A stretch of DNA of 5,494 bases, from contig JAIVHN010000052.1 of assembly GCA_020201015.1 (NCBI GenBank), positions 1 through 5,494 of the forward strand, written 5' to 3'. Made by a program: the position numbers and the translations under genes. This stretch comes from Spirochaeta sp. Its GTDB lineage: Bacteria; Spirochaetota; Spirochaetia; DSM-27196; SLAA01. The notes under the pieces are model-generated. The model had not been told where the DNA came from. It worked only from the letters and a program-made list of their open reading frames with translations, and did not search any database. Numbering within the stretch: the stretch's first letter is position 1; the number at the start of each line of letters is the position of its first letter. This document shows positions 1-5,494 of the stretch, piece after piece.

Positions 1-567
1 GCCCAACGCGGCGCAGTTAACCGCATAGTGAATGCGTGCATCCTGCCAGATTGGGCGGATAATGCGGTGCTCAATATCGTTCAAGCTCAGCTCCTCACCC
101 TCAACCCTTACGAGTTTTGCGTCCCAGGGGTGCCGGTTGAATACCGAGCCCGAGATCTTAATATCTCTAATGGACTCAACCGGGTAGTGGTCAAGAATGA
201 GGCGCACCGTTACGGCGTTGTACATGTTGAGCCAGTATGCCATTTGCTCATTGCGGTTCAGGCTGGAGACTGCAACGGACTCCAGCTGTGAGATGTAGCT
301 GTTGAGCCTCTCGAGGTCGGGGGCGGAGACCTCGCTATAGCGTACGCGGTTCACGCCTGAGGCATGCTCGGTAACCAGGTAGCGTTCGAGGAACTCGGCC
401 CAGGTGGAATGGTCTATGATGTCGTTGGAAGCTGCATTGTGCGCTTCCCAGCGTGGCCAAAGCTCGGCTTGGGGTGCCGTCCACACTGCTACGGTGCCAA
501 TGGTTAAGAAGGCAAAAACGAGGGATGAAAGCCGTGCCGTCCGGCTTATGCTTGATTTCTGTATCAT
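1..567 (-). CDS. DUF547-family exported protein, C-terminus missing (partial at left edge)
   Basis: The minus-strand frame is open from ATG 567-565 to the window edge, giving 189 residues and no stop. Residues about 12-34 are a hydrophobic stretch after a basic N-terminus and end near an Ala-Pro-Gln-Ala, consistent with a Sec signal or membrane anchor, so the protein probably acts outside the cytoplasm. The DUF547 hallmarks follow: Y-W-L-N-M-Y-N-A at 111-118, D-H-Y-P-V-x-S-I-R-D at 126-135, P-W-D at 147-149, L-S-L-N-D-I-E-H-R at 160-168, and H-Y-A-V-N-C-A at 180-186, whose Cys is the conserved cysteine of the family. The rest of the domain, including a further conserved segment, lies outside the window. 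The biochemical role of DUF547 proteins is not established, so I assign none. The start is supported by AGGAG (579-575) 7 nt upstream. The gene is divergent from the ABC importer and shares its control region. Family assignment is confident; function is unknown. Confidence 0.88.
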   Translation of the reverse strand, partial: MIQKSSISRTARLSSLVFAFLTIGTVAVWTAPQAELWPRWEAHNAASNDIIDHSTWAEFLERYLVTEHASGVNRVRYSEVSAPDLERLNSYISQLESVAVSSLNRNEQMAYWLNMYNAVTVRLILDHYPVESIRDIKISGSVFNRHPWDAKLVRVEGEELSLNDIEHRIIRPIWQDARIHYAVNCAALG

Positions 568-593
568 TACACAACTCCTGCAGAGCATTCTCT

Positions 594-605
594 TTGTATA
601 TACAA
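594..605. promoter_or_regulatory. Palindromic operator candidate, copy 1 (TTGTA-N2-TACAA)
   Basis: TTGTATATACAA is a perfect 12-bp palindrome lying 27 bp upstream of the DUF547 start codon. On the minus strand it contains TATATA and TACAAA, either of which could be a -10 element for that gene, although no convincing -35 is visible. The half-site spacing matches the TGTA-N2-TACA pattern known for HutC-type GntR-family repressors, so a GntR/HutC-like repressor is the best guess. No regulator gene is in the window. Copy 2 lies 64 bp away, centre to centre. Confidence 0.5.
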
Positions 606-640
606 GTACATCTATCTGCGCTAAAAGTCCAGTAACAACC

Positions 641-670
641 TTGTCTTTTCTATGCTCTTGTAGATACAAT
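641..670 (+). promoter_or_regulatory. Putative sigma-70 promoter of the importer operon
   Basis: TTGTCT (641-646, 4 of 6 to the -35 consensus) and TACAAT (665-670, 5 of 6 to the -10 consensus) are separated by 18 bp. Transcription would start near 677 and leave a leader of about 64 nt before the permease ATG. The -10 element is almost wholly inside palindrome copy 2, so protein bound there would exclude RNA polymerase. This is inferred from sequence match only. Confidence 0.5.
658..669. promoter_or_regulatory. Palindromic operator candidate, copy 2 (TTGTA-N2-TACAA)
   Basis: TTGTAGATACAA has the same half-sites as copy 1 with a different central dinucleotide. It overlaps the predicted -10 of the importer promoter. 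With one flanking base, CTTGTA-x-ATACAA occurs on the plus strand here and on the minus strand at copy 1, so the two sites face opposite ways and mirror the divergent genes. The 64-bp centre spacing is close to six helical turns, which would place both sites on the same DNA face. Confidence 0.5.
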
Positions 671-740
671 GTTTTTCAAGGACTATTAAGGTTCGCAACC
701 ACTGTGCTACGCTTGCGCCGCACACGCCCGGAGGAACAGT

Positions 741-1543
741 ATGCTGGCTTGCTTTAAAGGATATCGTTGGCTCAGTCTACTTGGGGTTGCATCGGTCTTG
801 CTCATCTGGACCGTTGCCGCAGAGCTACGCATAGTCCCTGAGCTGTTTCTGCCGCACCCTCGGACGGTGGCGCGCACACTCGTGGACATTACGTTTACCG
901 GGTATCGTGGCGGCAGCCTGCCCTACCATCTTGCCGCAAGCATGCGCCGGGTCTTGGCTGGCTTCCTGCTGGCTTTACCAACCGCCGTACCTCTGGGACT
1001 GGCCATGGGCTATAGCCGTCGGGTACGGGCGTTCTTTGACCCGCTCATTGAGTTTTACCGGCCGCTTCCACCGTTGGCTTACTACACGCTCCTTATCGTG
1101 TGGCTTGGTATCGGCGACGAGTCAAAGATAACGTTACTTTTCCTGGCCGCCTTTCCGCCGCTCTCAATTAGCGCGATGTCCGGCGTTGCAACGGTTCCTG
1201 CCGAACGCATACAAAGCGCTTTAGCGCTGGGTGCAAACCGGGTTCAGGTCTTTGGTCATGTAATATTTCCTTCTTTGGTCATGTAATATTTCCTTCGTGC
1301 CTGCCGTCCATTTTTACCGGCATGCGCGTCAGTATCGGTTTCACCTACACGACCCTGGTGTCTTCTGAAATCGTTGCCGCAACATCCGGGGTCGGCTGGA
1401 TGGTACTGGATGCAGGTCGATTCCTTCGTACCGATGTGATTTTTGCAGGTATTTTTGTAATGGGTATTACCGGCCTTGCACTTGACAGAGTGGTGCGTCT
1501 GCTTGAGCGACGCATCGTCCCGTGGAAGGGCCTGGCCGAGTAG
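741..1543 (+). pseudogene. TauC/SsuC-type ABC importer permease, frameshifted by a 23-bp tandem duplication
   Basis: This is the inner-membrane channel subunit of a taurine/sulfonate-class importer. The first frame starts at ATG 741 behind GGAGG (730-734, 6-nt spacer) and encodes 181 residues before a premature TAA at 1284-1286. The remainder continues in another frame to TAG 1541-1543. Recognisable parts are a first membrane helix near 11-27, a second near 71-91, the family motif R-P-L-P-P-L-A-Y at 107-114, the W-L-G-I-G-D segment at 121-126, a helix near 130-150, and the EAA coupling motif around 159-177 (S-A-L-A-L-G-A ... V-I-F-P). The break falls at the end of that motif. Deleting one 23-bp copy joins V-I-F-P-S to C-L-P-S-I-F-T-G-M-R-V-S and yields 259 residues, normal for this family. 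As written, the product lacks the C-terminal membrane helices and should not form a channel. The frameshift is certain in the given sequence; whether it is real, strain-specific or an assembly error is not known. The symbol is left blank because the gene is broken. Confidence 0.92.
1249..1296 (+). repeat. Perfect 23-bp tandem duplication inside the permease gene
   Basis: Bases 1251-1273 and 1274-1296 are identical, each running from TTTGGTCATG to ATATTTCCTTC. The identity extends 2 bp further left (TC at 1249-1250 matches TC at 1272-1273), so the tract is 48 nt with period 23, about 2.1 copies. Because 23 is not a multiple of three, it shifts the frame and brings TAA 1284-1286 into phase. The 2-bp TC overlap at the junction fits replication slippage over microhomology. 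Confidence 0.97.
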
Positions 1544-1575
1544 GAGCCGGATAATATGAAAACACAACAAAGAAT

Positions 1576-1583
1576 AGAGGAGG
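1576..1583 (+). promoter_or_regulatory. Strong ribosome binding site deciding a GTG start
   Basis: AGAGGAGG ends 6 nt before GTG 1590-1592. It fixes the start of the binding protein at this GTG, which also begins a proper signal peptide. It should allow independent initiation of the binding protein even if translation of the permease ends early. Confidence 0.85.
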
Positions 1584-1589
1584 CACACT

Positions 1590-2651
1590 GTGTCGGTTCG
1601 AAATAGGCTACTTGGTTATGGTTTTTGGGTAGGCGTTCTTATGGTACTCACCGGTCTGGGCTTGGGCCCGCTTCATTCCGTGTATGCGGCCGGACGTTCG
1701 GAGGCAACGCGAGAGGAAGTGGTTATCGGCTATCAGACTATTCCAAACGGGGCCATGGTGGCCAAACAGCTTGGGTGGCATGAGGAACATCTTGGACGTC
1801 CGGTGCAGTGGGTGCAGTTCAACTCCGGCAGTGAGCTGAATGCTGCGGTTGCTTCCGGTAGTGTCGATATCGGTCTTGGGGGAAGTTCGACCACCGTATC
1901 CGCAATCGCTCAAGGGGTAACGGCTCGGGTATTCTTCATTTACGATATTATTGGTGACAACGAAGCTCTCGTGGTGCGGACCGGGTCGGAAATATCAGAT
2001 ATCACAGATCTCGTTGGGAAGCGTGTTGCGGCTCCCTTTGGGGCCACGACGCACTATCATCTGCTTGCCGCCTTGGGCGAGGCCGATGTGGATCCTGAAT
2101 CAATGACGATACTCGATATGACAACCGGCGATATTTTAGCTGCCTGGCAACGTGGCGATATCGATGCTGCATTTGTCTGGGAGCCAAGCCTCTCGGCATT
2201 GTTGGAGCTTGGAGGAGATGTGCTTATTACAAGCGGCAAGCTTGCGGAACAGGGGTATCTGACTGGTGACATAGGAATTGTACGTGAAGGATTTGCTGCG
2301 CGTAATCCCGAGCTTGTTGTTCGCTACCTTGAGACTGAGCTGCGGGCAATTGAACTCTACCGCGAGGATCCTCAAGCGGCTGCTGCAGCCGTTGCTCGGG
2401 AGTTTGACATGTCGGATGCTGAGGCAGCGCGTCAGATGGCCGGTTTGCAACTACTTTCCGGTGCCGAACAGCTTGGGAGTGAGTATCTTGGTACCAGCGC
2501 CGCACCGGGCGGTCTGGCGGAGGTGTTTTATGCTACGGCCGAGTTTTTGGTGGAGCAGCAGACTATAGGGCAACTGCCGGACATAGAGGTGTTTCGCAAC
2601 GCTATTGATGCATCTTTTCTGGAACGTGCGGTAGACAGTTTAGAGGAGTAA
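1590..2651 (+). CDS. tauA: TauA-like periplasmic substrate-binding protein of a taurine/sulfonate-class ABC importer
   Basis: The protein captures the substrate in the periplasm and delivers it to the permease. It has 353 residues. Residues 1-34 are a Sec signal peptide (R4, R6, hydrophobic core about 11-25, Ala-Ala at 33-34); there is no lipobox Cys, so the mature protein should be soluble. The mature part starts with V-V-I-G-Y-Q-T at 44-50. Segments shared with the TauA family as I recall it are F-x-S-G at 77-80, S-G-S-V-D-I-G at 89-95, G-D-N-E-A-L-V-V at 122-129, P-F-G-A-T-T-H-Y-H-L-L-A-A-L at 149-162 and A-A-W-Q-R-G-D-I-D-A-A-F-V-W-E-P at 184-199. The C-terminal part contains a helical A-Q-F-L-like segment (A-E-F-L-V-E-Q) typical of the family. 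E. coli TauA is about 320 residues, so this one is slightly longer. It lies 46 bp after the permease gene and 21 bp before the ATPase gene. Taurine is the likely substrate by family, but other sulfonates or small zwitterions are possible. No sulfonate-degrading enzyme (for example TauD) is in the window. Confidence 0.88.
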   Translation: MSVRNRLLGYGFWVGVLMVLTGLGLGPLHSVYAAGRSEATREEVVIGYQTIPNGAMVAKQLGWHEEHLGRPVQWVQFNSGSELNAAVASGSVDIGLGGSSTTVSAIAQGVTARVFFIYDIIGDNEALVVRTGSEISDITDLVGKRVAAPFGATTHYHLLAALGEADVDPESMTILDMTTGDILAAWQRGDIDAAFVWEPSLSALLELGGDVLITSGKLAEQGYLTGDIGIVREGFAARNPELVVRYLETELRAIELYREDPQAAAAAVAREFDMSDAEAARQMAGLQLLSGAEQLGSEYLGTSAAPGGLAEVFYATAEFLVEQQTIGQLPDIEVFRNAIDASFLERAVDSLEE

Positions 2652-2662
2652 GGGCTTCGCCC
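2652..2662 (+). other. Small hairpin between binding-protein and ATPase genes
   Basis: GGGC-TTC-GCCC directly follows the binding-protein stop codon and can form a 4-bp GC stem with a 3-nt loop. No Shine-Dalgarno sequence lies at normal distance before the ATPase ATG; the nearest is AGGAG at 2644-2648, 24 nt upstream. Folding the hairpin would shorten that gap to about 13 nt, which could aid initiation. There is no T-run, so it is not a terminator. Confidence 0.35.
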
Positions 2663-2672
2663 CGAACCAGCC

Positions 2673-3446
2673 ATGAGCAACGTGCCTGTTCTACAGCTAA
2701 GGAATGTCGAGTACTCATACAGTGGCCGTAGTGGTATGGTGCCAGCGGTGGAAGGGCTAAGCCTGGATATAGAACCCGGGTCTTTTCTCTCCATCGTTGG
2801 ACCCTCTGGCTGTGGTAAGTCTACGCTGCTGCGGCTACTTGCCGGACTTCTTTTTCCCGACAAAGGCGAGGTGCTTGACGAGGGGCAGCAGGTAACCGGG
2901 CCCAACCCGCGTCGAGGCATTGTTTTTCAAAAGCCGCAGCTTTACCCGTGGTTAACTGTTGGCAAGAACGTAGAGTTTGGCCCGAAAATGCGCGGGCTGC
3001 CGCGGGCGGAGCGCAAAAAGCTTGCCGCACAGTATGTAGAGATGGTCCGGCTCACTGAGTTCGCCAAGAGTTATCCGTATGAGCTGTCCGGTGGCATGCA
3101 ACAACGGGCCGCACTTGCGCGGGTTTTGGCTAACGACCCTAAGGTACTGCTTATGGATGAGCCCTTTGGTGCCCTAGATGCGCTCACCCGCGAACACCTA
3201 CAGGATGAGCTGCGCGAGATCTGGCGCAGCACCGGTAAGACAATCGTCTTAGTGACACACAGCGTGGAAGAGGCGGTATACCTGGGAACACGGGTGCTTA
3301 TTCTTAGCGACCGACCTGCCCGCACGCTGGCCGACATCCCGGTGAAGTTCAGCACGAACGGAACGCGCGGGCTTGGGCGTGAGGTCAAGGCGCGGCCGGA
3401 GTTTATTCAGGTGCGCGAAGAGGTGCTGCGCTACGTCTGGACCTAA
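2673..3446 (+). CDS. tauB: TauB/SsuB-type ABC importer ATPase
   Basis: This cytoplasmic subunit hydrolyses ATP to drive the importer. It has 257 residues and every nucleotide-binding motif is intact: Walker A G-P-S-G-C-G-K-S-T at 43-51, Q-loop Gln86 in V-F-Q-K-P-Q-L-Y-P-W, signature L-S-G-G-M-Q-Q-R at 138-145, Walker B V-L-L-M-D-E-P at 158-164 with catalytic Glu163, D-loop A-L-D at 167-169, and switch His196 in V-T-H-S. The G-P-x-P-x-R-G-I-V-F-Q stretch (76-86) and W-L-T-V after the Q-loop are typical of the nitrate/sulfonate/taurine ATPase group. The gene lies in the same frame as the binding protein, separated by one TAA and 21 nt with no other start codon between. There is no normally spaced Shine-Dalgarno; GTG at 2682 is an alternative start but is no better supported. 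The gene looks fully functional although its partner permease is broken. The exact substrate cannot be read from the ATPase. Confidence 0.93.
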   Translation: MSNVPVLQLRNVEYSYSGRSGMVPAVEGLSLDIEPGSFLSIVGPSGCGKSTLLRLLAGLLFPDKGEVLDEGQQVTGPNPRRGIVFQKPQLYPWLTVGKNVEFGPKMRGLPRAERKKLAAQYVEMVRLTEFAKSYPYELSGGMQQRAALARVLANDPKVLLMDEPFGALDALTREHLQDELREIWRSTGKTIVLVTHSVEEAVYLGTRVLILSDRPARTLADIPVKFSTNGTRGLGREVKARPEFIQVREEVLRYVWT

Positions 3447-3452
3447 AACGCA

Positions 3453-4199
3453 TTAAGCGCCGTCTGCAGCGTCCGGAACCTCGCCTGCGTCCGGCACGTC
3501 GACGGCAATTTTTTTGCGCGCAAGTGCACGACGCGCCACAATGGTTACCCGTCCGGTTGCCACCACCGTGGCTAGTAGCCCGACAGCATAGAGTGCCCAC
3601 TCGGCGTTAGATGTGCTTCCGCCTGAACTACCGAGCTCGGCAAGTCGGCGCACCAGTGATCCAATGTAGGAATACAGCAAAACGCCAGGGAGCATGCCGA
3701 CAAAGGATGCCAGCACGTAATGTGGCGTGCGTACTTTTGTGAGCCCGTAGACGTAGTTGGATATGCTAAAGGGCACCAACGGTGAGAGCCGTAGCAGGAA
3801 TACCAACCGCCACCCCTCATGTTCCACCGCCTCATCAACTGCCGCAAGCCGCGGGCTTGACTGTACCTTTGCAGCAACCCAGCCGCGCAGCAGTGTACGT
3901 CCAAGGAGAAACGCCACGGTTGCTCCGGCTGTAGCGCCAACTGCAGTGAACACAGTTCCGCGAGCCACACCAAATACCGCTCCGGCACCAAGTGTGAGAA
4001 TAGAGCCTGGAATTACGAGAACGCACACCAGAATGTACATGCCTATATACACAACTGGACCTAGTGCACCAAGGCTGTCGACCCATGTTAATGCTGCCTG
4101 CAGGTAGCGTGGCGCCTCAAGGAGGTAGCCAGCCACGAAAAGTGCAGCTACGGCGGCGACCACAAGAACAACGCGTAGATTCCCTGTCGATTTATTCAT
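3453..4199 (-). CDS. TVP38/TMEM64 (VTT/SNARE-associated, DedA-like) inner-membrane protein
   Basis: The protein has 248 residues. Likely membrane segments are about 8-27, 47-72, 78-100, 160-181 and 201-221. The VTT core contains V-I-P-G-S at 62-66 followed by the glycine-rich G-A-G-A-V-F-G at 71-77, a second glycine-rich stretch at 88-100, and the family motif F-L-L-R-L-S-P-L-V-P-F ... N-Y-x-x-G at 134-152, which corresponds to the re-entrant/amphipathic region of VTT proteins. Relatives in the DedA/VTT superfamily act in lipid scrambling or membrane homeostasis; the role of this TVP38-type branch is not settled. The C-terminus (about 231-248) is acidic and soluble. ATG 4199 is chosen because GGAGG (4210-4206) sits 6 nt upstream and the preceding 20 in-frame codons lack membrane-protein character. 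The start overlaps the end of the upstream oxidoreductase gene by 8 bp. The gene ends 6 bp from the convergent ATPase gene. Confidence 0.88.
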   Translation of the reverse strand: MNKSTGNLRVVLVVAAVAALFVAGYLLEAPRYLQAALTWVDSLGALGPVVYIGMYILVCVLVIPGSILTLGAGAVFGVARGTVFTAVGATAGATVAFLLGRTLLRGWVAAKVQSSPRLAAVDEAVEHEGWRLVFLLRLSPLVPFSISNYVYGLTKVRTPHYVLASFVGMLPGVLLYSYIGSLVRRLAELGSSGGSTSNAEWALYAVGLLATVVATGRVTIVARRALARKKIAVDVPDAGEVPDAADGA

Positions 4200-5494
4200 G
4201 ATTAACCTCCATAGTAGGGCCGGTTCCGCGGTAGCGGAAAAGGGTGCGCAGCACGCCACGTACTCGCGAGTTGAAGAGCAGCGGAGAGCGTTCGGCCGAC
4301 ACGACCTTCCCGTAGACCTCGTTCATGGTGGGATAGGGAAGCATCCCAATGCTGAGATCTTTGAGCTTGCGTCGACCACGTACCGCTGCAATAGCGGTGG
4401 GTAGCAACTCCCCGGCACCCGAGGCAACAATCTGCACGCCAAGTACGCGGTCCTTGTTGTCGAGCACGATCTTCATAAGCCCCTCGGTGGCGCCCTCGGC
4501 ATGGGCCCGATCCACCGCGGCGAAACTTTGGCGCACAATCCGCGACGTCAAGCCTGCCGACTGTGCCGAGTCCTCACTATGCCCAATTGATGCCAGCTCC
4601 GGCTCGGTATAACTCACCCAGGGTACGGTGCGGTAGTCAATTTTGCCCCCGGCATGCAGCGCAATTCTACGAACCGCCAGCGACCCTTCAGCTCCGGCGA
4701 CATGGGTAAACGGAAAGGCACCGTTGGCATCACCCACTACGTAGATGTGGGCTCTGCTGCTCTGGAGCTTTTCATTAACCGCGATATAGCCACCTCGCCC
4801 GGCCTCGATGCCGGCGGCCTCAAGATTAAGTTCATTAGTATTTGCTGTGCGACCGGCTGCCACTAAGATCTGCTCAGCTTCAACGACCTGGTTTCCTTGT
4901 GGCCCGCTCAGTGAGAGTTGTTTTGTGCCGCTCGCGGTGCTCACCTGCTCTACCTTTGCCCCCGGAATAATGGTAATACCCTCGCTTTGCAGTCGCCTAG
5001 CCACGACCTCGGCAAGCTCGGCGTCGTCGCGGGGTAAAATGCGGGGTGCCATGTCTACAAGTGTAACCTTAGACCCAAGACGCGCAAAACACTGGCCAAG
5101 CTCTACACCTACCGGTCCGGCCCCCAGCACAACTAAGGAGCTTGGGAGCTGAGGCAGCGAAAAGATTTCGCGGTTGGTGATATATCCGGCCTCGGCTAGG
5201 CCGGGTATTGGTGGCACCGCTGCGCGGCTGCCGGTCGAAATAACAATGTTCTTTGCCGAGATAACCTGACCGTCGACCTCAACCTCGTGATCGTTACGGA
5301 ACCGGCCCGCCGACAAAAAGACCTCGGCTCCGAGGCTACGAAAGCGCTCCGGCGAGTCGTGGTGGGCAATGGCTTCAATGACACTGGAGATGCGTGCATT
5401 GACCTTCTGCATGTCGACGGTCGGTGATGAGTAGCCGGTGTTCCCGTAGGCTTTCGTCTCACCCGCCGCCGCAAAAAGCCCGGCCGTGTGGATG
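4192..5494 (-). CDS. FAD-dependent pyridine-nucleotide oxidoreductase, mercuric-reductase-like, N-terminus missing
   Basis: The frame is open from the right edge (first full codon at 5493) to TAA 4194-4192, giving 433 visible residues; an internal Met at 5412 is not the true start. Visible parts are I-S-T-G-S at about 85-89 (the ATG-like FAD motif), the NAD(P)H-binding G-A-G-P-V-G at 124-129 with Asp147 ending the next strand (suggesting NADH), V-A-A-G-R at 211-215, the second FAD motif Y-V-V-G-D-A at 251-256, and a C-terminal dimerisation domain. The first FAD-binding loop and the CxxxxC redox disulfide would be off the window, so disulfide activity cannot be checked. At about 387-392, Y-P-T-M-N-E aligns with the H-P-T-L-x-E of lipoamide dehydrogenase, with Tyr replacing the catalytic His as in MerA. 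There are no paired C-terminal cysteines as in true mercuric reductases, so a role in mercury detoxification should not be assumed. It is translationally coupled to the membrane protein gene downstream. Confidence 0.9.
   Translation of the reverse strand, partial: IHTAGLFAAAGETKAYGNTGYSSPTVDMQKVNARISSVIEAIAHHDSPERFRSLGAEVFLSAGRFRNDHEVEVDGQVISAKNIVISTGSRAAVPPIPGLAEAGYITNREIFSLPQLPSSLVVLGAGPVGVELGQCFARLGSKVTLVDMAPRILPRDDAELAEVVARRLQSEGITIIPGAKVEQVSTASGTKQLSLSGPQGNQVVEAEQILVAAGRTANTNELNLEAAGIEAGRGGYIAVNEKLQSSRAHIYVVGDANGAFPFTHVAGAEGSLAVRRIALHAGGKIDYRTVPWVSYTEPELASIGHSEDSAQSAGLTSRIVRQSFAAVDRAHAEGATEGLMKIVLDNKDRVLGVQIVASGAGELLPTAIAAVRGRRKLKDLSIGMLPYPTMNEVYGKVVSAERSPLLFNSRVRGVLRTLFRYRGTGPTMEVNHE
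4206..4210 (-). promoter_or_regulatory. Ribosome binding site inside the oxidoreductase 3' end
   Basis: GGAGG on the minus strand lies 6 nt before ATG 4199-4197 and within the last codons of the oxidoreductase gene. It fixes the membrane protein start at 4199 instead of the longer in-frame ATG at 4259, and supports coupled translation of the two genes. Confidence 0.85.

Noticed and set aside
28..291. Plus-strand open frame of 87 codons
   Set aside because: It is the antisense shadow of the DUF547 gene, whose motifs are clear on the minus strand.
690..700. GGTT-CGC-AACC hairpin in the importer leader
   Set aside because: A 4-bp stem with a 3-nt loop is too weak and too common to call a riboswitch or attenuator, and no T-run follows.
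1249..1296. Programmed ribosomal frameshifting rescuing the permease
   Set aside because: There is no obvious slippery heptamer with a downstream structure, and bypassing a whole perfect 23-nt copy is better explained as a mutation than as recoding.
1256..1588. Minus-strand open frame of 110 codons across the broken end of the permease gene
   Set aside because: It lies antisense to recognisable permease sequence, lacks similarity to any family I know, and its length is partly produced by the duplication.
1556..1606. Sixteen-codon ORF (ATG 1556) with an upstream AGGAG, overlapping the binding-protein start
   Set aside because: It has no recognisable leader-peptide character and ends inside the binding-protein gene; the GTG start with AGAGGAGG is far better supported. 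Chance is the simpler explanation.
3447..3460. Possible terminator formed by CGC-TTAAT-GCG followed by TTTT on the minus strand
   Set aside because: The stem is only three base pairs and would not be stable enough for intrinsic termination.
4197..4259. Longer start (ATG 4259) for the TVP38/TMEM64 protein
   Set aside because: The extra 20 residues are encoded entirely within the oxidoreductase 3' end, and the strong GGAGG lies just before ATG 4199.

Overview
The window is ordinary chromosomal sequence with moderately high GC and tightly packed genes. It most likely comes from a Gram-negative bacterium. The solute-binding protein has a Sec signal without a lipobox cysteine, so it is a free periplasmic protein, and the DUF547 protein also carries an N-terminal export signal. 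I cannot assign a phylum from this sequence alone.

Layout, left to right. Positions 1-567 (minus strand) hold the N-terminal 189 residues of an exported DUF547-family protein; the gene runs off the left edge. Positions 568-740 are a divergent promoter region with two copies of the same 12-bp palindrome (TTGTA-N2-TACAA), one in front of each divergent gene. Positions 741-3446 (plus strand) are a three-gene ABC importer operon of the taurine/sulfonate (TauABC/SsuABC) class in the order permease, binding protein, ATPase. Positions 3453-5494 (minus strand) hold a TVP38/TMEM64 (VTT/SNARE-associated) membrane protein, preceded by and overlapping an FAD-dependent pyridine-nucleotide oxidoreductase of the mercuric-reductase-like type, whose 5' end lies beyond the right edge.

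The most notable observation is that the permease gene is broken by a perfect 23-bp tandem duplication (tract 1249-1296) inside the EAA motif that docks the ATPase. Removing one copy restores a continuous 259-residue permease of normal length. The downstream half has no other stop or obvious decay, so the event looks recent and could revert by slippage. In the state shown, the importer lacks a complete membrane channel while its binding protein and ATPase remain intact.

The three minus-strand genes (oxidoreductase, VTT membrane protein, DUF547) may be one functional neighbourhood interrupted by the plus-strand importer cassette. That reading rests on family co-occurrence as I recall it and on the layout, and is an inference. 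I found no RNA genes, CRISPR arrays, insertion sequences or phage genes.
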